Part shown: positions 54,701 through 62,228 of the stretch, in pieces | Layout of the letters: every line of letters starts with the position of its first letter | How positions within the stretch are numbered: the first letter of the stretch is position 1 | Origin: CAYPLH01 sp964411505 | GTDB lineage: Bacteria > Bacillota > Clostridia > CAYPLH01 > DUMO01 | Direction of reading: 5' to 3' | Length of the DNA stretch: 62,607 nucleotides | Assembly: GCA_964411505.1 (NCBI GenBank) | Contig: CAYPLH010000020.1 | Span: 1 to 62,607 of the forward strand | The notes under the pieces: generated by a model | The model's database searches: none | Told to the model about the DNA's origin: nothing | Seen by the model: only the letters and a program-made list of their open reading frames with translations | Made by a program: the position numbers and the translations under genes

Positions 54701-54790
54701 AATAGAACTGCTTGCATAGGATATGCTTGTAACTACCATTAACAAGACAATAACAATTGCCAAGCTCCTGAATATCTGTCCTCTTCCCAT
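51782..54790 (-). CDS. S-layer-homology (SLH) surface protein with an assembly gap
   Basis: A surface protein of about 1000 residues. After a signal peptide come two near-identical Ig-like modules of about 170 residues, separated by a fibronectin-III-like domain (D-x-x-x-G-N-E-S-D-G). A Pro-Gly-Asp-Glu-Glu tandem linker follows, interrupted by 100 Ns, then a beta-rich domain with a Z-U5/LRR-adjacent-type strand pattern. Three C-terminal SLH repeats bind secondary cell-wall polymer. The acidic linker probably spans the wall. The start at 54790 (MGRGQ) is favoured over 54811 because GAGGGG precedes it by 11 bases. It lies upstream of the 1018-residue gene. Confidence 0.85.
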   Translation of the reverse strand: MGRGQIFRSLAIVIVLLMVVTSISYASSSITVNALVNNSTGKVMIAGQISSGEGQHVTVLVINPSGGTDYIDQTTSGLNGIYQFSYILDEALEGTYTVRAGGTGIDSPKETTFKYELPVSQEKEIIGVASLSDIAVAYGTAKGDAGLPAQVEVTLDDSSKAAAGVTWDNGNPTYDGNDAGEYTFTGTLINLPANVINPDNKLAVVRVIVEEQIPVPDVIPPGEVAGIVVTEGNSRLTITWIDPVDEDFQEVRIYEGEALIRTIVKGVQKTGITDLVNETAYAFVIRTVDTTGNESDGLTVTGTPKAPASITVDVSVNNTTRVVTITGSVTSGEGQHVTVLVVNPSGGTDYIDQTTSGSNGIYQFSYMLDEASEGTYTVRAGGAGIDSPKETTFKYEQPVSQEKEIIEVASLSDISVAYGTAKQGVGLPAQVEVTLDDSSKAVAGVTWDNGNPVYDGNKAEEYTFTGTLINLPANVINSENKVAVVKVIVDEPEDEEPGDEEPGDEEPGDEEPGDEEPGDEEPGDEEPGDEEPGDEEXXXXXXXXXXXXXXXXXXXXXXXXXXXXXXXXXXPGDEEPGDEEPGDEEPGDEDPDDSGAPVKPQIFIDEKSGEVKIIAESVLDNANATAAANIGLDVLTKAFDSAKADNSGAKTIAIDISAVGEANGYEIVLPGIMLTEIELSKKIEVRTDKAVLTVPGNMLSGSEMGEDVDVTLTVAEADPKDLSEEVKKAIGDRPVIELSLKVDGKAVEWNNPEAPVIVSIPYSPTDEELKNLGHIAVWYIDGQGNAIAVPNGRYDAATGMVSFTVTHFSRYAIAFVFKTFEDISDYEWAKAQIEELASRGAIVGIGENKFAPSLNIKRADYTVLMVRALGLTAKIEDNFDDVKKDDYYYEAVGIAKKLGIVQGTGDNRFNPEKAITRQDMMVLTARILKMLNKLDAVETVKDLEAFSDRWDIADYAVEGMAALVKTKLVVGYNHLINPLGNATRAEVAVLMHRILDFIMSGF
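53026..53310 (-). repeat. 15-bp tandem repeat encoding Pro-Gly-Asp-Glu-Glu
   Basis: Units of 15 bases run on both sides of the N gap. The copy number is unknown. Units near 53230-53310 vary at third positions (GGTTCTTC, CCTGGC), while units by the gap are uniform, so the array is probably still expanding and contracting there. Confidence 0.9.
53081..53180. other. assembly gap of 100 Ns
   Basis: The N run sits inside the 15-bp tandem array. For the array to stay in phase its true length must equal 13 plus a multiple of 15, which 100 is not. The figure of 100 is therefore a placeholder. Any in-phase length still keeps the reading frame. Confidence 0.9.
53337..53870 (-). repeat. internal duplication of the SLH protein gene, second module
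   Basis: Nearly the same nucleotide sequence as 54165-54700, encoding residues G-E-G-Q-H-V-T-V-L-V through N-L-P-A-N-V-I-N. It reflects a recent in-gene duplication of a module of about 170 residues. Confidence 0.85.
54165..54700 (-). repeat. internal duplication of the SLH protein gene, first module
   Basis: The partner of 53337-53870. A fibronectin-III-like domain of about 95 codons separates the two copies. Confidence 0.85.
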
Positions 54791-55002
54791 TTCATTCTCA
54801 TCCCCTCTCATTTAATAGTTGAAGTCTGACGATTTTAATTCTTGAAATATAACTCTGATACTTGCCATTGCAGCACTAATACTACAGCATAGATTATATA
54901 CACATGGCTTTCTGAGTGTACATAGCCGATATTTATAGATTGTTTTCCATTACTTTGAAAGTGAATCACCTGTTCTTAAGATGAATTGTTTATTTCAACG
55001 AA

Positions 55003-55043
55003 CACATCAAATCTCAAGGCATCTAGCCCCTCGATTTGATGTG
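55003..55043. repeat. 11-bp inverted repeat
   Basis: CACATCAAATC / GATTTGATGTG, perfect, with a 19-base loop that can itself pair in part (GGGGC, GCC). It is upstream of the SLH gene. It could be a second terminator or an operator. Confidence 0.6.
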
Positions 55044-55175
55044 TGGACTCCGCTTAAAACACTAAATAAGTACTACAGCAAAAACTACTGAGTTGTTCAT
55101 GCGGAAATACTTTTTAAAGAATTTGCAATTATTTCTGCGCAGTGCGTAAATATTGATAAAATAATAATAGTTACA

Positions 55176-55204
55176 TTAAAAGCCCCACCTATAGAAGTGG
55201 AGCT
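55176..55204 (-). terminator. rho-independent terminator of sulfatase 4
   Basis: On the minus strand AGCTCCAC / GTGGGGCT (one G-T pair), followed by TTTTAATG, about 47 bases after the sulfatase 4 stop codon. Confidence 0.75.
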
Positions 55205-55250
55205 CTTAAAAACCATTTATTAAAATGCTTTAAGAATTGAACACTGAAGT

Positions 55251-56792
55251 CTAATTGCCCCAATATAGGCCATAGTGTGCGATTACTTGTTTACCTTCAC
55301 AAAATTTGTTGTACTCACTGCTTAAGCCTTCACTGTTCAACATTGATAACTGATGTTTATCTGATAGAGGAAATGCAACTAAAAAATCCTTCTGCCAGTC
55401 TCTATTTTTATTTGACAAGCCGTTTTGCACTTCCGGTATCATATCCCGTGCTTCCATGCGAACGCCTTTAGCTATTACCATAAAATCAATAACTGCTTTT
55501 AAGCACTCACTTTCAATTCCAGCATACTCGAGGTTCCCTGATAAGTTTTTCTGCTCGTTTTTGTCTGCTTCTTTATCAAACAATTCACTCTGTCCTGTAA
55601 AAGGATAATAACAATAGCGGTACCTTTTATTTTCTACAATCTTTGCGCTGTCACAAAACTCACTATAATTCCATTCGCGTGCATTGTCTGTTAATTCATC
55701 AGCCAAGTCAAGTAATGAGCGGGAGTAGCCTATTCCCCTTTTATCTCCAGCTATATCCAGAACAGTACCAGGTATATCAATGTTTCCCACAAGATTTTTT
55801 GAGCGCTTTCTATTTTCTATCCTAGGGTGATTTGAAACAATCATTGGAACCTCAAGCTGCCCTCTATATGGAAACGGCCCTTTATAATGCATTTCTAAAT
55901 CCCCGGCAAGCTCACCATGATCTGCAGAAAAAATAATAGTAGTATTATCATAAACATTTTTATCGGATAACAGCTCCAGTATCCTGCCTATCTCCATATC
56001 TATTGCAACGATTTGCTCTGCATATCTTGTTCTTATCGTCATCACATCTTCACTTGTAAGCTCATCAATTCCCATATAATCAGCCTTGAATATGGTACTT
56101 CTGTATTTTACTAATGCCGGTCTGTTAGTGTCTTTCAGTTCAATGGGTTTTGGCAGTTTTTCCACATCAACTGTTCCTCTATATTCAATAGGAGGATCGA
56201 TAGGAATGTGTGGTCCCTGAAAAGAGATCCATGCAAAAAAAGGTTTGTCCGCATTGTTTTCAATGCTGTTGCCAATAAACTCAATTGCCTTATCTGCAAT
56301 CCAATGCTCATAATACTCTTCCTTGCTGTAATTAAAATGCAATTTTATACTGTCATAGTTGAACACGTTTTTTACTTCGGGGTGCCTTTCCTTTAACCAT
56401 AGGAAGTACTCTTCCTGTTCCCCAAATCTGTTTTCCTCCATCAAATTAGCATACTGAAAGCCTTTTGTATCTTTCATTGGAAAGTGATGAAGCTTCCCAA
56501 AAGCTCCTGTTATATAATCCAGTTCATTCATCCTTTGCGGTAAATATTCCATGCCATCACGAAAGGGCATGTCATTTGCCCAAACTCCATGATCTGAAAC
56601 ATAACGACCTGTCATCATACTCGCACGGGCAGGCGCACACACGGGAGCCTGAGTTATGGCATTTTCAAAGACCACACCCCTTTTTGCGAGTTTATCAATA
56701 TTAGGCGTAGGAACTGCATCACAACCATAAGCATGCAAAAAATCTTTTCTTAACTGATCACATAGAATCACTATAATATTTCTTTTTATCAT
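55251..56792 (-). CDS. formylglycine-dependent sulfatase (sulfatase 4)
   Basis: A 513-residue sulfatase. The N-terminal metal site is C-D-Q near residues 11-13, the Cys-type motif C-A-P-A-R at 52-56 followed by A-S-M-M-T-G, and the second metal site S-A-D-H-G-E-L-A-G-D near 291-300. The Ala after Pro, in place of Ser, is an accepted variant. No signal peptide. Ribosome binding site GTGAGGT. It lies downstream of the GHL6/GH151-like gene, so the two probably act in sequence on the same oligosaccharide. It is distinct from the other three sulfatases. Confidence 0.92.
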   Translation of the reverse strand: MIKRNIIVILCDQLRKDFLHAYGCDAVPTPNIDKLAKRGVVFENAITQAPVCAPARASMMTGRYVSDHGVWANDMPFRDGMEYLPQRMNELDYITGAFGKLHHFPMKDTKGFQYANLMEENRFGEQEEYFLWLKERHPEVKNVFNYDSIKLHFNYSKEEYYEHWIADKAIEFIGNSIENNADKPFFAWISFQGPHIPIDPPIEYRGTVDVEKLPKPIELKDTNRPALVKYRSTIFKADYMGIDELTSEDVMTIRTRYAEQIVAIDMEIGRILELLSDKNVYDNTTIIFSADHGELAGDLEMHYKGPFPYRGQLEVPMIVSNHPRIENRKRSKNLVGNIDIPGTVLDIAGDKRGIGYSRSLLDLADELTDNAREWNYSEFCDSAKIVENKRYRYCYYPFTGQSELFDKEADKNEQKNLSGNLEYAGIESECLKAVIDFMVIAKGVRMEARDMIPEVQNGLSNKNRDWQKDFLVAFPLSDKHQLSMLNSEGLSSEYNKFCEGKQVIAHYGLYWGN

Positions 56793-56958
56793 TTTTAAAC
56801 CTCACTTTTGGTTCTTCCAATTATCGGTACAGCAATTACTTATGAATTTATCCTTTAAAAAATAAATGCATTTAAGTGTTGCAATTATTTTTAAAAACGC
56901 GTTAATGCCACTTGATTAATGTAAGTATTACTATGATTACTACTCCATAAGTATATTA

Positions 56959-57030
56959 GTTGAACTTCACATACAATAAATGGTGTCTGAACAATTTAAT
57001 CGGCAGTATATATTGTATGTTAAGTTCAAC
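56959..57030. repeat. long inverted repeat between GHL6-like gene and sulfatase 4
   Basis: GTTGAACTTCACATACAATA (56959-56978) faces TATTGTATGTTAAGTTCAAC (57011-57030), 19 of 20 pairs, with a 32-base spacer. It is longer than a usual terminator and may be a miniature element or an mRNA-stabilising hairpin. Confidence 0.75.
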
Positions 57031-57061
57031 TTACTTTTTCGGGAACAATCTTACTGTAATA

Positions 57062-59035
57062 TTATTCAATTACTATAATCTGGTGTCCCCGCACCTCAGG
57101 TACCTTTACATAAACCTTACCATCCTGATAACAAAAATCAAGACTCCTATTTTCCGGCGCACAATAAACAGCTTTGGGTAATTTTTGAATTTGAATTTTT
57201 AACTCAATATTATATAGCGGAATTATGTCTTCAATTGTATCAATGGAATCATACCTGCGCTCAGGAATATAGTGAAGCATATGCAATACATACCTGTCTT
57301 TTTCAGGCTGGTAACTTAGATTAACCTGTGCTGTTGTAGGTGCATTTGTGCATACAATACTGTCACCGATAAGTGAATGAATACTGTTTATAACAAGTTG
57401 TTTGTATGCATTCATACCATGTTTGCTATACATTGAAAATATTGGATGGGAGAAATATATGATATTGTCCATCCTAACAATAGCCGCATCTCCGCTATCC
57501 TTTTCAACCGGAGTCTGAAAATGCGAACAAAAGTGCTTATAGTTTCTGTTAAAGTATGGATTCCATATTGACGCTAGTTTTTCTGCTTTTCCTGAATATC
57601 CTGCCTTCAACCCTCTCTCATATAAAACATATTCAGTATCATAAATTCCTTTTGAAAGCTTTACTCCTGCTACAATATAATTGGGACAATACTCTGATTC
57701 ACCCAGTATTAAAAGACCGGTATCCTCCAGCAAAAACCGGTTAATTTCCGGACTGACTGCTGATTTATAAGAAAGCAGCAAATGTCCGCCTTTTTTTATA
57801 TAGCTTTCAAGTTTTTCTTTTAAGGAATCGTTTAGTGTGATTACATCCGGCAATATTATAAGCTGATATCGACCAAAATCAATTTTATCATCAATAATAT
57901 CAAACATGAAATGCGATTCTGATAGCATTCTATACGCTCCCTTTATGGATGGATGAAGCTCTTCACTGCTTTCCTCAGCAGTTTCAGGAGTGTATAAACC
58001 AATTTGGCTGACCGGAACCAGGTTTTCACACCATTCTTCCCTCTCTTTAACCTTTTTATATACACTACCTATCAAATCATATGTAGCTTTGTTAATATAA
58101 CCTGACGGATGCAGCTGATCTCCTATAGAGCATTTTGCTCCGTTTGCCAAAGCTCTGAAGCACTCATACTCAAGTGCAGGTTGGTTTTTAAACCCACCGA
58201 AATCAGCCCATGACTTGTGAAACCTTCCAGTCATCCCCAAATACTCCTTGCCAAGGTTTTTTGCATATGCAACAGTAATGGGGAAATGATCATACCCCCA
58301 TTTTCCACCTGGCAAAGACTCAAGTTCCAGATGAGAATAGCAGTCAAGACTTTTTCTGATTTGAGGTCCAACATGCCCTGAGTTAAAAAATATAGTACAG
58401 TTGGGATTATAGCTTCTCACAAGTGCACTTATTTTTTTCTTAAAGCCCTCAGCAACCTTAGCGGCAAAGCCTTTTCTATCCAGTATAGATTCCGGATTAA
58501 GCCCATCCCTTTCCATACCTTCCATACAATATTTACAGCAGCACTGCTGCTGGTTAATAATGTCGAAGAAGAAGCCGTCAACATTATCCCCGAATTTTTC
58601 AAAAATCTCATCTATTTGTTCTTCAATATATTCTACATACGGTGTATTCAGACACAGTATTTTCCATTGAGTATCAAATGGACCTGCACCATACGACTTA
58701 CCGCCAGAATCCAGCTGAAGCCATTCAGAATGCCTTTTTGCCATGAATTCATCGAATTGAACACTAATATAGATAGGTACGCGGATTCCTTCAGCGTGAC
58801 ATGCTTCTATCTGCTCTCTAAGCAAATCTTTTGATAAACCGGGGTGATGTGCCGGAAATTTGGTGTCGTAATAAATCATACCATGATGACACTTCGCAAA
58901 ACACGTAACTGAGTTAACGTGCGCATCTTTTAAAACCTTTACAAATTCCCTGGAGTTGAATCTCTCTCCGACATTTATTATTTTCTCCGAAGTGTGAAAA
59001 TCTAGGTGAACTTGCCTAAACTGTAAACTTTTCAA
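57062..59035 (-). CDS. GHL6/GH151-like putative alpha-L-fucosidase
   Basis: A 657-residue cytoplasmic protein. Residues 1-350 look like the TIM barrel of the 'hypothetical glycosyl hydrolase 6' type (V-N-S-V-T-C-F-A-K-C-H-H-G, D-G-F-F-F-D-I-I, L-E-L-E-S-L-P-G-G). It is followed by a beta-galactosidase trimerisation-like domain (Y-Q-L-I-I-L-P-D-V, then G-G-H-L-L-L-S-Y) and a C-terminal beta domain. This layout is known from GH151 alpha-L-fucosidases, and fucI nearby supports that. Assignment is from recalled family features, not a search. The start is TTG with GGAGGG about 6 bases upstream. A Cys-rich patch (Q-Q-C-C-C-K-Y-C) might bind metal. Confidence 0.65.
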   Translation of the reverse strand: MKSLQFRQVHLDFHTSEKIINVGERFNSREFVKVLKDAHVNSVTCFAKCHHGMIYYDTKFPAHHPGLSKDLLREQIEACHAEGIRVPIYISVQFDEFMAKRHSEWLQLDSGGKSYGAGPFDTQWKILCLNTPYVEYIEEQIDEIFEKFGDNVDGFFFDIINQQQCCCKYCMEGMERDGLNPESILDRKGFAAKVAEGFKKKISALVRSYNPNCTIFFNSGHVGPQIRKSLDCYSHLELESLPGGKWGYDHFPITVAYAKNLGKEYLGMTGRFHKSWADFGGFKNQPALEYECFRALANGAKCSIGDQLHPSGYINKATYDLIGSVYKKVKEREEWCENLVPVSQIGLYTPETAEESSEELHPSIKGAYRMLSESHFMFDIIDDKIDFGRYQLIILPDVITLNDSLKEKLESYIKKGGHLLLSYKSAVSPEINRFLLEDTGLLILGESEYCPNYIVAGVKLSKGIYDTEYVLYERGLKAGYSGKAEKLASIWNPYFNRNYKHFCSHFQTPVEKDSGDAAIVRMDNIIYFSHPIFSMYSKHGMNAYKQLVINSIHSLIGDSIVCTNAPTTAQVNLSYQPEKDRYVLHMLHYIPERRYDSIDTIEDIIPLYNIELKIQIQKLPKAVYCAPENRSLDFCYQDGKVYVKVPEVRGHQIIVIE

Positions 59036-59107
59036 TATGATCCCTCCATTTTTAAAAACCTATAATTCTACAGCTAAAAATTCATTAATTTCATTGTATA
59101 TAACGCA

Positions 59108-59154
59108 CCTGCTTGAAATTAAGACACCACTTTAAATCTCTAATTTCAGGCAGG
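59108..59154. repeat. 14-bp inverted repeat between AraC 2 and the GHL6-like gene
   Basis: CCTGCTTGAAATTA / TAATTTCAGGCAGG with one mismatch and a 19-base loop. No T run on the minus strand. It is a likely intercistronic hairpin or terminator. Confidence 0.6.
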
Positions 59155-59210
59155 ATTGATTCGAATTTTTCGCTGTATTAATAATTAAAGATAATCATTC
59201 AGAAAACTCT

Positions 59211-61535
59211 TTATTCCAAAGGTATTGATTCACGATATTGCCCTGGGGTAATGCCTTCATATTTTTTAAATGCACGAATAAAAATGGAACTATTGGTATA
59301 ACCAATAACTTCCGCAATGGCTGATACTGAAAAGTATGACTGGAGCAGTAGTCTTTTCGCCTCATTTATCCTGAGCTCATTAATGTACTCAGCAATATTT
59401 TTACCAACCTGCTCCTTAAAAAAGGTTGATAAATAGTTGGGTGTAATTTCTATTTCTTCAGCTATTGCAGTTAAACATATATTATTATCCATAAATTTAT
59501 CATTGATATATGCAAGAATTCTATCTCTTAATTCTTCATTATGACTTTTTTTATTACTTCTTAAATACTCACATACATCCATTAAAATCTTATTGATGGT
59601 TTCTGACATCTCGTCAATTGTTCCACATTTTAATAAAGCAGTACCCGATTCAAATTCTTCGTTGAATCGGGCTAAGTATTCAACATTCATTTCGTTAATT
59701 AATTTAATAATTGTACTCATGATATCAAAGAACAGGCATCTGGCCAGCTCCATAGACAGCTTTCTGTTCACGAAATTTTCATCCAGAACTTTTTTCAGTA
59801 TTGTTTTCGCTCTGTCAGCATCACCGACTTTTATTGTGTTAATCAACTGATATTCGGTATCAAGGGAATAAACATAAATATTGTTTTCATAGGGTATTTG
59901 GTCAATGGAGATAATACTGCTTTTCCCCTTTATCATTTTGTATTCCTTCGCTCTGCGAGCATCTTTATATGATTCTGTTATGCCACCTAGTCCTTCACAC
60001 AAGCTACCAATACCTACACTTACAAAAATAGAGTAGGTGGTGCTTAAAGTATCGCGAATTTTCTTTGCAACCTCATTAATATGCAGATTAGAGTTATCTA
60101 TATCCCTATCATAATTTAATATTACCGCTACTTCGTCCCAGTCTATGTCAACCGGGTATGCAATACTGCCTATATTGCCATATTTCTCGCATGTATCAGA
60201 GATTAATATTTTCACAAAGGATCTTTCATCAATTGAATCGCGAGATATAAATTTACTGCAATCATCTATCGTCACTAAAATAACACAGAAATTTTCATGA
60301 CGGAAATGCATATTTATAAATTCTCCGTTAGATTTGATCAATACTTTACCTATATCGGTATTTCCCCTTAATAGCTGAGTAAGTACTGAAGTCCGTATAA
60401 TTGGAGAATGCTCTTTTAATCTATCTCTGATTTTCTGGTTCTCCATTAAAGTTGCTGCAGTAACCTCATTTAGGAATACAATTTCGTTATTACTGTTGCT
60501 TGGCAAAATGCCAAATCTAGCTTTCAACTGCTCTACAATTTCTCTGATAGGTTTATAATTTCTTTTTGCCATCAGATACGCAACGATAAAACCAAGAAGT
60601 AGTCCTAATACGGTAATACCTACAATTATATTACGAATATTTTTAAGATCCCCCATAAATTCATCAATGGGCACAATAGATACATAAAGCCATGTACTAT
60701 GTCGTGATGGAATATAAGACACAGCTATTTCCTCACCGTTTATGTGATCATAAAAATAGTTCTTGTCTGTGCCAGATGTTGCATTGTTCAAAAAATTGTA
60801 AGTATGTTTCTCATTTCCTATGGACATTATAATTTCATCTTTGTCTACTATGTAGAAAACACCTTTGTTAACCAGATTTATACCCTCAACAATACTCTTG
60901 AACCTCTGCATATCAATCTCAATACCCACAGTTCCCAAATAACTGGACTTTAACTGCAGCGGAAATGATTGATATATTGAAAGCACATCCTTATTGCCTG
61001 ACTTAAATTGTAATGCTTGTGAAGATAAAATTTTCATATTTTGATATCGGCCAATCAGACTATACCATTCTTCATAGGTTAAGTCTTTATATGGAGTAAT
61101 TTCATTGAAATAAAATTGCGGACTATATTTAGCACTATTATTTAGAATAATATCAGAATTTTTAAAGTATACAAATACCTGATATATTGAATTATTTATA
61201 GCTCCATGCTTAGAAAGCTCCTTCAAAATATTAGCCATTTTGTATATTTCATTATTGCCCATGGGATATTTATAATACGCAAATTCCTGAACTTTGGGGT
61301 TCAACGCAATGTCAAGCACAATACTGTCAATTGCTCGCAACTCCTCATCAATAATTTTTTGCGCTTGCTCCAGCATTGCCATATTATAGTTTTCTATATT
61401 GCTTTTTACTATTTCTGACGGCTTAAAATAGCACACCGCACCTATAACAACAGGTATTATTAACATACCTACGTATGAAATAAGGAAGGTAATAAAAATA
61501 CTTTTCTTTCTACTGATGTAACGAGTAGTCTTCAT
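59211..61535 (-). CDS. membrane-bound AraC-family sensor-regulator 2
   Basis: A 774-residue protein with the same plan as 26163-28496: a membrane helix near residues 13-35, an extracellular dCache-like sensor (about 36-300), a second helix (about 305-328), a cytoplasmic linker, and a C-terminal AraC HTH (C-L-T-A-I-A-E-E-I-E-I-T-P-N-Y-L, then G-I-T-P-G-Q-Y-R). It probably responds to an extracellular sugar of this pathway and controls the sulfatase 4/fucosidase-like genes, fucI or importer 2. The start has only a weak site (GGTG). It is divergent from fucI across about 690 bases. Confidence 0.85.
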   Translation of the reverse strand: MKTTRYISRKKSIFITFLISYVGMLIIPVVIGAVCYFKPSEIVKSNIENYNMAMLEQAQKIIDEELRAIDSIVLDIALNPKVQEFAYYKYPMGNNEIYKMANILKELSKHGAINNSIYQVFVYFKNSDIILNNSAKYSPQFYFNEITPYKDLTYEEWYSLIGRYQNMKILSSQALQFKSGNKDVLSIYQSFPLQLKSSYLGTVGIEIDMQRFKSIVEGINLVNKGVFYIVDKDEIIMSIGNEKHTYNFLNNATSGTDKNYFYDHINGEEIAVSYIPSRHSTWLYVSIVPIDEFMGDLKNIRNIIVGITVLGLLLGFIVAYLMAKRNYKPIREIVEQLKARFGILPSNSNNEIVFLNEVTAATLMENQKIRDRLKEHSPIIRTSVLTQLLRGNTDIGKVLIKSNGEFINMHFRHENFCVILVTIDDCSKFISRDSIDERSFVKILISDTCEKYGNIGSIAYPVDIDWDEVAVILNYDRDIDNSNLHINEVAKKIRDTLSTTYSIFVSVGIGSLCEGLGGITESYKDARRAKEYKMIKGKSSIISIDQIPYENNIYVYSLDTEYQLINTIKVGDADRAKTILKKVLDENFVNRKLSMELARCLFFDIMSTIIKLINEMNVEYLARFNEEFESGTALLKCGTIDEMSETINKILMDVCEYLRSNKKSHNEELRDRILAYINDKFMDNNICLTAIAEEIEITPNYLSTFFKEQVGKNIAEYINELRINEAKRLLLQSYFSVSAIAEVIGYTNSSIFIRAFKKYEGITPGQYRESIPLE

Positions 61536-61903
61536 ATTTTCACCAGCTATTCTATAGGATATTTATATAAAGCTTCTACTTAAATTTTATCAAAACTTAC
61601 GACTAATTGCACATATTTCTTTGCTTTCTTTATCAAAAAGCCATTGAACTACTCCTTCGGTCAATGAATAGACTTTTTAATATGTACTCTTTAAATCACT
61701 TAAATTAATATAATCATTTGAAAAACTGTAAATTCTTAATCTGAATTTTTTATGTTTTTTTCTTCTTGAAGTCTGATTTCACTATAATACAAGCTATGCT
61801 ATTATTGAATAATCAACATTTAATATCTATGGTCTATTTTTAAGATTAGGTAGTTTTTCGTAAGTTTAGAGCACTCATCCTTAGAATTGCTTTATGTTAT
61901 TGC

Positions 61904-61932
61904 TTGTCAAATTTTCTAAGATGACATAAAAT
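61904..61932 (+). promoter_or_regulatory. candidate sigma-A promoter for fucI
   Basis: TTGTCA, a 17-base spacer and TAAAAT. It would give a leader of about 290 bases before the likely fucI start, long enough for regulation by structure or a bound protein. Confidence 0.5.
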
Positions 61933-62139
61933 AAATATATTCCAATAATACTCAAAATTTATAAATTATAAAAAATCTCATTTAAATATAATTCAGAAGG
62001 GAGGGTTTTCGCTAAGCATATTAATACTCTAATGAACTAATTAGTAATATTAAATTATGCTGGTACTACTCTTAATTACTTAGAGTAATTCACTCCAATT
62101 ATTTATAATTATTTTTCCGACTTAGAAAAAGCATTATAT

Positions 62140-62153
62140 TTTTTCGGAAGCGG
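62140..62153 (+). promoter_or_regulatory. 14-base motif shared with the lyxose operon upstream region
   Basis: TTTTTCGGAAGCGG, the exact reverse complement of 24551-24564. It lies about 75 bases upstream of the likely fucI start, a plausible operator or roadblock position. Confidence 0.5.
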
Positions 62154-62228
62154 TTACTACTATGTAGGAAAAGATATTTATTATTCTGATTTATTCATAT
62201 GTTTAATATGCTTTGCGTAACAAAAGAA

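Larger units (their letters stand above)
54812..55250. other. intergenic region upstream of the SLH gene
   Basis: About 440 bases containing an 11-bp inverted repeat and, at the right side, the terminator of sulfatase 4. No gene is seen. Confidence 0.6.
61536..62228. other. long regulatory region between AraC 2 and fucI
   Basis: About 690 AT-rich bases without a recognisable gene. It holds a good plus-strand promoter (61904-61932), a GGGAGGG stretch at 61998-62004 not followed by a useful open frame, a small hairpin near 62067-62087 and the 14-base shared motif at 62140-62153. Confidence 0.6.
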
